From Chromera velia (taxonomy: Eukaryota > Sar > Chromeraceae): a stretch of 23,950 nt of DNA. Positions 10,313 through 20,590 of the stretch are shown one piece after another. The notes beneath the pieces were generated by a model. It was not told the origin of the DNA and did not search any database. It worked only from the letters and a program-made list of their open reading frames with translations. Location: contig JAHBMJ010001996.1 in assembly GCA_018398765.1 (NCBI GenBank), positions 1 to 23,950 of the forward strand, written 5' to 3'. Position 1 is the stretch's first letter; each line of letters starts with the position of its first letter. The translations under genes were made by a program, and so were the position numbers.

Positions 10313-13300
10313 ATGCGGTGCTTTCACCACAACACGCTTCCTTGCCGTCTCCCGCCCCTCCTAAAACGTCGCCGAGAGGAGACGGCACTACTCTCCCGCC
10401 GTTGCCTCCAGACTGCACTCTCCGCACATGTGCGTCGGGACGACCCATACAGAAGGCCCACGCTGAAGCTGAGACCGAAGTGCGACCGTCATTTGCTTAG
10501 AGGCTCGTCATGGGTGTGGCAGTCAGACATTCAAAATCACGGTGGGTCGAGATTACATGCCGTCTCCCTGTCTCTTCGTCTAGAGAACCCACTGCGGCCA
10601 TTCGCGCGCCACATGTGCATATCCAAAGGTGCCGGCATCCCATTTTTTGCATTTGCGCGCCCATTCAACAATTGAGCAGACCTTTCCATCAAGTGTGTGT
10701 CCAAGCGTTCCTTATATGAACGTTCCTGAGTGCAGGGGACCTCCAGCGTCACTCCCCTTGTCTTGTGAACGTAGAGAGTGCGGATGGAGAGGACCGAGGG
10801 GTTGCGACGTACAACCGCAACTCATCGATTGCAGCCAGGTGCGTGCAGGGAATCTTGTCAACGGATTTCGTTGTCAATGAGAAGGAGTGAAGAGCGTAGA
10901 AGAAGCGGGAAGCGTGCGCTACACAGAAGCGTGTCAGCATGGAAATGTAATAGCCGACTTGGAGGAGAAAGACGTTAAGCGATGGCAAAGGCCAGGCAAA
11001 TGTCCTTCGAAAACTTCTTCCATGATCTGCGTGCGCTGCCAGTGCCACTCACTGTACATACACACTCTGTCTGGATACGCCCGGCCTGTCTTCCTGTCTG
11101 TCTGTGCAGCGGGTAGACAGTCAACTCTTACCACTTGAGCCAGTGAGAAGAAGAGATAAAGTACTGGCAAGAGCAAGGCCTCCCCACTTTTCTCTCCTGT
11201 GTCCCGTCTACGTAGCTATTTTTGCTTCCCCCATCTGACGAAACATGCACTTTGGAAGCTGCTCCCTCGACGTATGTCCATGTTTTTGTTTTTCTTTTTC
11301 GTGTGCGAACGACTACGTGTGCCTTCAGGCTTCTTTCCCATGAAAGATTCGTGAGGATCGATGAGGCTTTCTTCTTTGACGTCCTCCAGAGAGCACTCAA
11401 ATTCAGACAGCGGTGCTTCCCAGAGCCCTTCTACAGGCAAGTCTTTGCCCCTCCCTCTCCGTCTTTGGTCTCTGTAGCAAACCAATCTGAGCTATCTACT
11501 GACAATGGGTGTCCCCTCCGCCCACTTGCGGAGAATGGAGAGATATCTGTCTGAAAAAATCGCCAAAAGCTTAACGCTGCTGTATCTCCACCATTGCTGT
11601 TCGCAACAAGACGGCGCGACCAGTGACTCCCTCTCTTCACTCACACGCACGATCTCTCTTTCTGCGTCGATTGCGTTCGAAACTTTCAATGGAGTGGTAT
11701 GTGCGTGCAACCAGAGCCATGCAATCTTCTCATTCCTCATGAATTCAGGCTTATCCATAAAAACCTGGCAGACTGTATTCATCCCTCCGTTTTCATCTAC
11801 ACTTGCACTTGCATGTTTGATTTGGGCATTTAAATAACCCAACATGGGGGAGACACTCGTCCTCGGTGTGCGTGCAGACTCATCCATGCCGAGGCAGATG
11901 GACTCCCTGGGGTTGTCATTGACAGGTCAGCAGGAGTAAGAGGGAAAGAAGGAAGACGAAGGGCCGGGGGACTGACCGTCCAGTCATGAAGATCAACTGG
12001 AGGGAAGGGGTGAGGAGAAGACCACGACCTTCTTGGCTGTCTTGCGGTATGTCTTGCTGTATCCTTTCTGTATCTTCCGCGGGGGAGCTCTCTCTGTATG
12101 GCAGTTCTCATTCCTCTTTCTCGGAGTGGTCCGGCGAGTGTGCATGGATCTGTTGTCGTTCCCCTCGTTCCCTCCTCCCTTGTCCTTTGTGAAGGTACGG
12201 CGACGAGGTGAGCATGATGATCAACTCTGCTGGGATGGACGGTCTGTCGGCTTCTCTTATCAGGGCAGTAGATGAGTGCCTCAAACCTCGAGTCATTGTC
12301 CTCAGGTCCGCCGATTTCCTGTTTCTTGTATGATCGTCCTTTTGTTCACTCAATTACGAGCGAGAGGAAAGTTCTGATGGGCGGTGGAAAAAACCGCTGA
12401 AAGCCTCCCAGTCGTGCATGCTTTTTAAGGATCTGAGTGCACAATTGACGCACGCAAAGAGGATCTGAGTGCACGATTGACGCACGCAAAAGGGATCTTA
12501 GTGCACAAGAAAGCAGACCCTCCATTTAGAAACGAAGAAGCGGGGCGAAGGTCAACAATGAAACAGGAAGACGAAGAAAGAAGGACTCATGGGGAAGAAG
12601 AAAGGAAAGCTCACACTTGCTCAAAGCTGCTGATTTCGCTTCCTTTCTTCCTTCCTGTATGCCTGCCTTCTTTTCCATCCTGTCTGTCCTATGCCCCGCC
12701 TGCAAGAACGCAATTTCAGACAGATAGCATTTTGATTTCAGCAGGAATGACATGAAGGAGCTTTGCCGTGCCTGCAGGAACGACAGTCCAGTACGAAAAC
12801 TTGAGAAGCTTCCTCTGACAAAAGAAGTTTGTAAAGGTATTTGGGGACGGAAGAGGTGGGGAGGTTGTTTGAGTTGGTGACTGGCTGGAGTCCCATTGTT
12901 TCGGCACCCCCAGTCTGGAGCTCTGTGCAGGAGGGGAGTTCTGATTTTCAAATTCATCTGTAGGTAAGGGTGTGTGTGCCTTTCCTAGAGAAAAGAAGTT
13001 CGCCCGAGTAATCTTTCTTTGAAAGCTGTTTGTCGCCGTGCGTGCAGGACAATATGCGGGTGCCACAGAAGTCCGAGAGAATGGATGTTCCTTTTTGGTC
13101 AGTTTGACTCGTGTGCCTGTATGTGTGTGCTACCATAAGATGATAGGTTCGGCAATGACTCTCTCGCAGCCTGGTGGCGTTTGATGTGGATCACATGAAT
13201 TCATGAATTGACGAAACCAGCAGTATGCCGTTGCAAAATCGAAACGTCTTTTGATGTGATGTGAAGTGGGATGCACGTTCATATGATGATCGAGAGTGAG

Positions 13301-15382
13301 TGAGTGAGTGAGTACATGCAGGTCGACCTTTTGGAGGGGCAGAAGACCGGGTGGTACTTCGACCAGAGAGACAACAGGGCTCTCCTGACAGGATACGCGG
13401 AGGGGAGAGACGTCTTGGGTGGGTAGAATGATTCTGCCCTTCTCTTTCGAACGTTCAGAAAGTTCCTGTTCTGACGCGATAGGTGGAGGGAAAATGGAGG
13501 GGAGAGGTATGCTGAATCAGAGGACTGCGAAATGTGAAACAAGAACTCAAGCATTTTTGTATTCCGTTTGTATGAATTGAATGGGCATCCAAACTTTCAT
13601 GCAGACCTATTTGCATACACGGGAGGTTTTGGAATTCAAGCGGCGGCGTACGGAGCCTCCCAGGTGACCTGTGTGGACTCGTCGGCCCCCGCGGTCAACT
13701 TCTGCAAACAGAACGCAGCCCTGAATGCAGTAGCCTCGAAGGTCGGTCGGTCGGTCGCAGTCTTGTAGGAGTGCGTGCTTGGGTAGATGCTTTTCTGACA
13801 ACTACCTACAAAGACTGACGACGATCACGCTTCGTTCTCCTGGTCTCGCGGGATAGATAGTCCATTTTGAATCAGCTTCCGTGGCGTAGATTTGAAGAGT
13901 GATATGCTGGGCTGCTAATCTTCCAGAAGCCGGGAGGGCGGCAGAGTATTTTCCGGGCTGAATGAAAGATCATTCCAAAAGAGCGGTGGGGTTCCTTTCC
14001 GTGTTCACACGTGCATTCAAAAATCATGGGCTCCGTTCATGGCGTTCATGGGTGTACGTGCAGGTGCGTGTGGAAAAAAGCTGTGCATTTGGGTGGCTTG
14101 AGAAGGCAACGGGCACGAGCTATCACAAGTTGAAGGAGCAGAGGAAGGAAGAGAGACGCAAAAGGGCAGCTGCAGTAAGCGGAGCTCTGTGGTCTTCAGA
14201 CGATGAGGAAGAACAAGAAGAGGAAGAGAGAAAGCCTGAAGGAAAGGGTAGGAGGTCACGGGAGTCTTCTGCCTTTGTTGACTCAGAGGTATCGGAGATA
14301 CAGGAACCGAAAATAGATTATGAAGAGCGGAGAAATTTCAGCGCAAACAGTGGAGGGACGGTTCAAGGAATCCGCAAAGAGAGTGAAGAGGAATCTATGG
14401 AGCATCAAGAGATTCAAGGGGGAGAGATGGAAGACTTCAGGACACCCGAAGCCGTCGCTCCACAATTCGATTTGATCGTCATCGATCCCCCTCCAATGGC
14501 CCGGCATGTCAATCTTGTCTACTCAGCCTTGCCGCGGTTGCGGCGCCTGGTTGCAGAGGTCAGCATGTGTGCTTCTCTTTTACATTGCAGGGAGTATGTA
14601 GAGATGACCCTCTCAAATCACCGACCTCTGTGCATAGGCGTCCTGGCCCCCACTGAGAGTGGCTGCGGTTTGCAAACATACCGAAATACACGTACACCCA
14701 AACGGAGGGAAATTCAGGCTGACCAGCTGTCCCACTTCCCGCGCTTGCGAACATCTTGCGTCTTTTTTTTTTTTCTGGTCGTAAAGTGGGGGTGTGAAAG
14801 GACAAAAAGACACTTTGACCATCCATCTGTCCGACGCACGCAGGCGTCTCTCCTTCTCCGGGAAGATGGGGTCCTCTTCGTGTCCTCCTGTTCCAGGGCC
14901 ATTGATGCCAGGACGCTTCTTGCATGCGCACAGCGGTCCGTAACGGCCTTGTGGGTTTCTAGCTTCGGAAATTGAAACGTTTCTACTCTGCTCCTCACGC
15001 GCGAATTAAATCAATTTTTGTCGATTTGATACTGGACGTGCCTCTTGTTTTTTCTAAATTACAATGAGCAAATCGTCAGTGTTGACTTCAGGGGCTCATC
15101 AGGGAGCACCGTTTTCAATTCACACAGAGCCAGGCAGCACTTTTCTGCGTAAGTTTTCTGTTTCTCCAGTTTCATAGAAATTGTCGCTTTTTCATGCCAA
15201 TAACAAAGAGACGCAATTCCCTGAGGCTCTTTTTCTTTCTGTCTGTCGCCAACAGCGGTGTGGCTGTTGCAGGGCGGCGGTGTCAGCTGATAGCCCAGAG
15301 CGGCGCCTCCCCCGACCACCCCGTGCATCCGTCGATACCTGAGACTTCCTATTTGTCCGCCCTCACCCTCCGCGTATTTTGA
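10313..15382 (+). CDS. RlmI-type rRNA (cytosine-5)-methyltransferase
   Basis: Twelve exons join in frame: 10313-10541, 10736-10838, 11329-11436, 11878-11925, 12195-12305, 12778-12836, 13048-13097, 13322-13418, 13605-13741, 14064-14558, 14844-14935 and 15256-15382 (TGA), giving 551 residues. The protein follows the RlmI family end to end. A PUA domain (about 50-112: [23 protein letters not shown]) leads into the DEAFF...[19 protein letters not shown] linker and then [22 protein letters not shown] motif I is [10 protein letters not shown] (269-278), motif IV is [10 protein letters not shown] (449-458), and SSCS holds the expected catalytic Cys495. The [22 protein letters not shown] ending matches the family terminus. 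Bacterial RlmI makes m5C in 23S rRNA using S-adenosylmethionine. The first 40 or so residues are rich in Arg and hydroxyl/hydrophobic residues, suggesting organelle import (inferred). Odd features are a charged insertion at about 332-447, one GC-AG intron, and several GTC donors. The exact start is the least certain point. Confidence 0.93.
11437..11877 (+). other. GC-AG intron of the methyltransferase gene
   Basis: The upstream exon ends CTTCTACAG and the intron begins GCAAGT, the usual form of a GC donor. The next exon starts after GTGCGTGCAG. Joining them restores EPFYR followed by [11 protein letters not shown], exactly as the RlmI family requires. No GT donor near 11437 gives that product in frame. 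Confidence 0.85.
12429..12510 (+). repeat. 32-bp tandem repeat, about 2.5 copies, intronic
   Basis: Two nearly identical 32-bp units (12429-12460 and 12461-12492) begin GGATCTGAGTGCAC and end in GACGCACGCAAA plus two bases. A partial third unit (12493-12510) begins GGATCTTAGTGCACAAGA. The array lies inside the fifth intron of the methyltransferase gene (12306-12777). Confidence 0.9.
12745..12777 (+). other. Alternative in-frame acceptor segment (33 nt)
   Basis: Two acceptors with similar downstream sequence precede the sixth exon: TTTCAGCAG before GAATGAC at 12745, and CCTGCAG before GAACGAC at 12778. They are 33 nt apart, so either gives an open product. The inner one matches the RlmI family spacing ([13 protein letters not shown]); the outer one would add 11 residues beginning NDMKELC. 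Confidence 0.5.
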
Positions 15383-17587
15383 AGTCAAAGTGCGGGGGTA
15401 CAGCTTGTAAGCCTGAGGCGCGTAGCGCTATGCAGAATCGGTGGGTATTCATGATGCGCGTCATGCGCCCTAGTACACGCCTCTCATGATAGTGGCATTC
15501 AAGTTGGTGTGTCAAACCTCTAAGACGTGGTCGATTACGGTGTTTTGAAGCCTCTGTCTTTCAACCATAAACCTGAAATTGAAGTAAACTCTGCCGCCGT
15601 GCCTGAATATTAACGGGGAAATAACGGGGGGCCATCGGTAGGACCATCAGATTCTAATTACAATAAATTTAATTAAGATATCGATTTTGTTATATAAGTA
15701 GAGGATCATTTAAACTATGAATTAATATCAATTAAACATTACTATAAATTGAGACCTCATGCTAGATCTCACGCTGTTAGCCTGTTACTATATAAACTTT
15801 AAACAAATCAAAAAATTATAATTCATTTATAAGAGAGTATAACATTCATTTATAAGAGAGTATAACATAGCATAGATTGTAGGTTTAATTAAAAATTATG
15901 TTTGGAGAGAAATTAAGCCTTAAATAAAGCCCTAAACCTGCGTATACCCTGCAAAAAATGTTAGAAATTAAAAGTCATGAGACTCATGGATCTAGCATCT
16001 AAGAAGTTCAACTTGTTTAAAAAGTGATAGAAAATTTAAAGTGATAGAAAAGTGGAGTCGCAGGCACGCATCAACAATTTTTAAAGTAGGTCGATCTTAA
16101 AGATTATTTTAAGGCCCCTGACTCTGAGACCTACTAGTAAGCCCCTCATCCTAGCCTCTTAGCTCTCTATTATACCTGTTGTACAAAAAAATTGAAACCA
16201 CTTGGTATGTATACTCAACATAGCCCAACGGTCACAAGTTTGACAGTCTGACATAGTTTGGAAGTGCATAGGCCGCAAAGCCACATCTAGCCGCATCGCT
16301 GGCGCGGACGATTTGATTGGCCACACTGCAGACGCAGACGAATTTGATTAGCTGTTATGAATGGTGAGGCTAGAGGGATAGAACTGGGGGACTCTGAGAG
16401 TCTGAGGTCAGACGAGAGTCATTAATCTTAGCATAAAGTAACGATCAATCTAGATAGCACTTCGAATTAATTATTGGAACTCACTTTTCATATTGCATGA
16501 ACAGAATATTTCCACTTTCATCTAGTACTTTCATATTGTATTTTATAAAGCTGTGCCGTAGGTGTGGACAAATTTGAACGTTCTCTTTTCAAGTGGCTCG
16601 TAGTGTCAGGGCCGGAGGTGGGGGGTATATATATAGCCTAAAACTCACAGTTACACCCCCTCCTAAAGAGATGGTGGAGGATGGTAGAGGGAGCGCATAG
16701 CCCTCCCCCACCTTAAAGTCAAGTTTAGACAGCATGAGTGGAAGAGACTCCTGAACAGAAGAAAAGACTGCATGTATGCATGCATGCTCCATTACGCTCT
16801 ATGCTACTCTATGTTGTATAGCCCTATCATGGCCCGATTTATGGGCCCCCAATGGCATGCATATGCAAAACAACAGAAGATCTGACGCACGTAAACGCAC
16901 GCTAACGTACGAATGACCCCAAAAAGCGTGAAATTCATCCCTTTCGAATAAGCGTCCCTCAAACTTTCCGGTGTTTTCCAATACCTTCCGAGGCCTTCTT
17001 TTTGACCAAAGCTGCTGTATCCATAGTCTCTTATGGCGGCTAGTGGCGGCAGTCTTCAGAAAACATGCAGTTCAATAATGAAAAAGGCCGGTGGAAGTGG
17101 TTCTGCACATATAATGGTGACATATCTCCCTCGAGAGTTTAGAATTCTTTCTCTGAGAAAATTCTCTTGGCCACAAGATTCGAGATAATCATCCACAAAA
17201 GTTGAGTGCATGTATCACGAGACTTTAATTTGCTCTCTTGTACTCTCTTGCAAGCGCGCGGCACTTGCCCATGTTGAGCTGTTTTGTAAGTGTTCCACTA
17301 TGCTTAGCTATGCTTTAAGGGGTCATATGCCGAAAACCTTAATTAATTCTAATTAATTTCATTCAAAAAACCTGAGGAAAGAGAGAAAGTCAAGAAAACA
17401 ATTGCATGGGAAGTGTTCCTTTGCCAGTGCCAGGGCTATTGCTGCGGCGTACTGCGGCACAGGCACCGAGGGACACTGACGGCGATTGGGAGTAAATGGA
17501 GAACCTAAATGGAGAACCTAAGTTTTGAAACTAAACTTCTAGATGTAAATTGATGACCATTAAATTCCATTCAAAAAGTGGAACAAA
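15383..17587. other. AT-rich intergenic region
   Basis: The block from about 15650 to 16060 is very AT-rich. The rest is mixed, with a GGTGGGGGGTATATATATAG patch near 16617 and TGCATGC-type alternating stretches near 16770. Minus-strand frames of about 60-67 codons near 16589-16981 have no motif and no splice context. I see no gene. Confidence 0.5.
15821..15866 (+). repeat. Exact 23-bp tandem duplication
   Basis: Positions 15821-15843 and 15844-15866 are identical (each begins ATTCATTTATAAGAGAG). The duplication lies in AT-rich intergenic DNA; a recent replication-slippage duplication is the simplest explanation. Confidence 0.95.
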
Positions 17588-17712
17588 TTAAAAGATGGGG
17601 GGGCGTTCATCACTGACACGCGGGCGTACATCACCCGCGCGTGCATCACCCGCGTGCATCACTCTGAGACACCGATACATGTATGCATGTGATGAACGTG
17701 CTGCATGTTTCT

Positions 17713-17788
17713 GATGTATATACAATGCGATGTATATACAATGCATACTGTCTCTAAACCAGCCATGCATACTGTCTCTGAACCAGCC
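17713..17788 (+). repeat. Two adjacent short tandem duplications
   Basis: GATGTATATACAATGC occurs twice in tandem (17713-17728, 17729-17744). A 24-bp unit starting ATGCATACTGTCTCT then occurs twice (17741-17764, 17765-17788) with one difference. Just to the left, ATCACCCGCG-type units also recur (about 17628-17660). Confidence 0.9.
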
Positions 17789-17947
17789 ATCATGATGCAT
17801 CAGTCAGGAATCTTGTTGTATTTTATGACTCATCGCAGCAACAGCGAGAGAGAAGACTTAATATCTGATGGACCTCTGTGTGAGTGCTGCAGTCATTTGC
17901 CGTCTGATTCGTTCTTGAACTGACTATATATGTACACTGTATACTGT

Positions 17948-18083
17948 TCTTGTTTTTTCTGACTCCTCCTCTCACCTGAGGGTCCGGGTGCTGACGAGCG
18001 ACTCTTGTTCTTTCTGATCACCACTCATCTGGGGGAGTGCTGACAAGCGATTCTTGTTTTTTCTGATCACCTCTCATCTGGAG
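17948..18083 (+). repeat. Degenerate repeat of about 50 bp, three copies
   Basis: Three units start at TCTTGTT(T/C)TTTCTGA near 17948, 18003 and 18052, each followed by a CTC(A/T)(C/T)CTG-type stretch. The last two share GTGCTGACRAGCGA at their junctions. They lead directly into the 423-bp array, whose own units carry GATTCTTGT-type sequence, so they may be its degenerate edge. Confidence 0.7.
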
Positions 18084-18084
18084 G

Positions 18085-20590
18085 AAGAACATGAGTAAGT
18101 GAGTGGGTAAGTGAGTGAGTGGGATGTGAGTGAGTGAGTGAGTGTGTGAGTGAGCTTAGTCTAAGAACGTAAGCCCCCTTTTCCCTCTTTGCTGCGACCT
18201 GCTTGTGAGTGGGTGAGGGAGACCCTGAGTAACTATGTGATGGACGCATGCCCTCAAACGCACACTGACCATGCAGAGAGAACAGACAACGCCAACCAGA
18301 AGCACCTACCCCTGAATCCACGAACGCAGCAAAGAAGTAAGAATGAGGCAACAGACTAAAGTGGATTCTTGTCTGAAGTGTGAGTGCGTGCAGGAGAACC
18401 TAGCTAGTAGGGGAGATCACGACTGATTGCAGAAGTGATGAATGCATATGAACGCTATCTTCTCTTCTTGTCTGCCATCAGCATGGCCTGAGAGTAAATG
18501 GGGAAGAACATGAGTAAGTGAGTGGGTAAGTGAGTGAGTGGGATGCGAGCGAGTGAGTGAGTGAGTGCGTGAGTGAGCTTAGTCTAAGAACGCAAGCCCC
18601 CTTTTCCTTCTTTGCTGCGACCTGCTTGTGAGTGGGTGAGGGAGACCCTAAGTAACTATGTGATGGACGCATGCCCTCAAATGCAAACTGACCATGCAGA
18701 GAGAACAGACAACGCCAACCAGAAACACCTACCCCTGAATCTATGCACACAACAAAGAAGTAAGAATGAGGCAACAGACCAATGTGGATTCTTGTCGGAA
18801 GTGTGAATGTGTGCAGGAGAACCTAGCTAGTAGGGGAGATCACGACTGATTGCAGAAGTGATGAACGCATATGAACGCCATCTTCTCTTCTTGTCTGCCA
18901 TCAGCATGGCCTGAGAGTAAATGAGGAAGAACATGAGTAAGTGAGTGGGTAAGTGAGTGAGTGGGATGCGAGCGAGTGAGTGAGTGAGTGCGTGAGTGAA
19001 CTTAGTCTAAGAACGCAAGCCCCCTTTTCCCTCTTTGCTGCGACCTGCTTGTGAGTGGGTGAGGGAGACCCTGAGTAACTATATGATGGACGCATGCCCT
19101 CAAACGCAAACTGACCATGCAGAGAGAACAGACAACGCCAACCAGAAGCACCTACCCCTGCATCCATACACACAACAAAGAAGTAAGAATGAGGCAACAG
19201 ACCAATGTGGATTCTTGTCTGAAGTGTGAGTGTGTGCAGGAGAACCTAGCTAGTAGGGGAGATCACGACTGATTGCAGAAGTGATGAACGCATATAAACG
19301 CCATCTTCTCTTCTTCTCTGCCATCAGTATGGCCTGAGAGTAAATGAGGAAGAACATGAGTAAGTGAGTGGGTAAGTGAGTGAGTGGGATGCGAGCGAGT
19401 GAGTGAGTGAGTGCGTGAGTGAGCTTAGTCTAAGAACGCAAGCCCCCTTTTCCCTCTTTGCTGCGACCTGCTTGTGAGTGGGTGAGGGAGACCCTGAGTA
19501 ACTATATGATGGACGCATGCCCTCAAACGCAAACTGACCATGCAGAGAGAACAGACAACGCCAACCAGAAGCACCTACCCCTGCATCCATACACACAACA
19601 AAGAAGTAAGAATGAGGCAACAGACCAATGTGAATTCTTGTCTGAAGTGTGAGTGTGTGCAGGAGAACCTAGCTAGTAGGGGAGATCACGACTGATTGCA
19701 GAAGTGATGAACGCATATGAACGTCATCTTCTCTTCTTGTCTGCCATCAGTATGGCCTGAGAGTAAATGAGGAAGAACATCAGTAAGTGAGTAGCTAAGT
19801 GAGTGAGTGGGACGCGAGCGAGTAAGTGAGTGAGTGCGTGAGTGAGCTTAGTCTAAGAACGCAAGCCCCCTTTTCCCTCTTTGCTGCGACCTGCTTATGA
19901 GTGGGTGAGGGAGACCCTAAGTAACTATGTGATGGACGCATGCCCTCAAACGCAAACTGACCATGCAGAGAGAACAGACAACGCCAACCAGAAACACCTA
20001 CCCCTGCATCCATGTACACAACAAAGAAGTAAGAATGAGGCAACAGACCAATGTGGATTCTTGTCTGAAGTGTGAGTGTGTGCAGGAGAATATAGCTATA
20101 TAGTAGGGGAGATCACGACTGATTGCAAAAGTGATGAATGCATATGAACGCCATCTCCTCTTCTTCTCTGCCATCAGCATGGCCTGAGAGTAAATGAGGA
20201 AGAACATGAGTAAGTGACTGCATGAGCAATCGGGTGAGAGATGAACGCACTCTTCTCTTTGTTTCTGCAATCAGCATGGCATGAAAGTGAGTGAGGAAGA
20301 ACATCAGTAAGTGAGTGCGTATGTGAGTGAGTGAGTGAGTGAGTAAGTGCAGTATAAGAACGCAAGCTCCCTTTTGCGTCTTTGCTGCGACCTGCTTGTG
20401 AGTGGGTGAGGGAGACCCTGAGTGACTGTGTGATGGACGCATGCCCTCAAACGCAAACCGCCCGCAAACTGACCAACATGCACAGACAACGCCAGCGAGA
20501 AGCACCAAATCCCGCATCCAGAAACCAAAGAAATAAAAATGAGGCAAGAGACCAACGTAGATTCTTGTGAATATGTGCAGGAGAACCTAT
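18085..20590. repeat. Satellite-like tandem array, about 423-bp period
   Basis: The landmark ATGGCCTGAGAGTAAATG recurs at 18483, 18906, 19329, 19752 and 20179, spacings of 423, 423, 423 and 427 bp. A diverged partial copy precedes it (18085-18482). A short unit of 97 bp and a diverged last copy follow (20179-20275, 20276 to about 20590). Each full unit has a (GAGT)n-like block of about 80 bp, then GAACGCAAGCCCCCTTTTCC, a unique-looking middle, GTGTGCAGGAGAACCTAGCT, and a pyrimidine-rich stretch ending in CCATCAG. The two central copies (18906 and 19329) differ at only about five positions by eye, while the outer copies are more diverged, as expected of an array homogenised by unequal exchange. 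Each unit has open frames on both strands; I do not regard them as genes. Confidence 0.95.

Noticed and set aside
13962-14063. Upstream extension of the long methyltransferase exon (MKDHSKRAV...)
   Set aside because: It is open but lies before a good GTACGTGCAG acceptor. The RlmI family fit starts exactly after that acceptor, and the previous exon is in phase with it.
18067-20043. Open frame of about 82-98 codons on the minus strand, and one of 64 codons on the plus strand, in each tandem repeat unit
   Set aside because: Comparing the units starting at 18483 and 18906, most nucleotide differences in the minus-strand frame change the residue (about seven changes against two silent ones), so there is no sign of protein-level selection. 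Openness follows from a sequence low in stop codons and the LTHS-type repeat.
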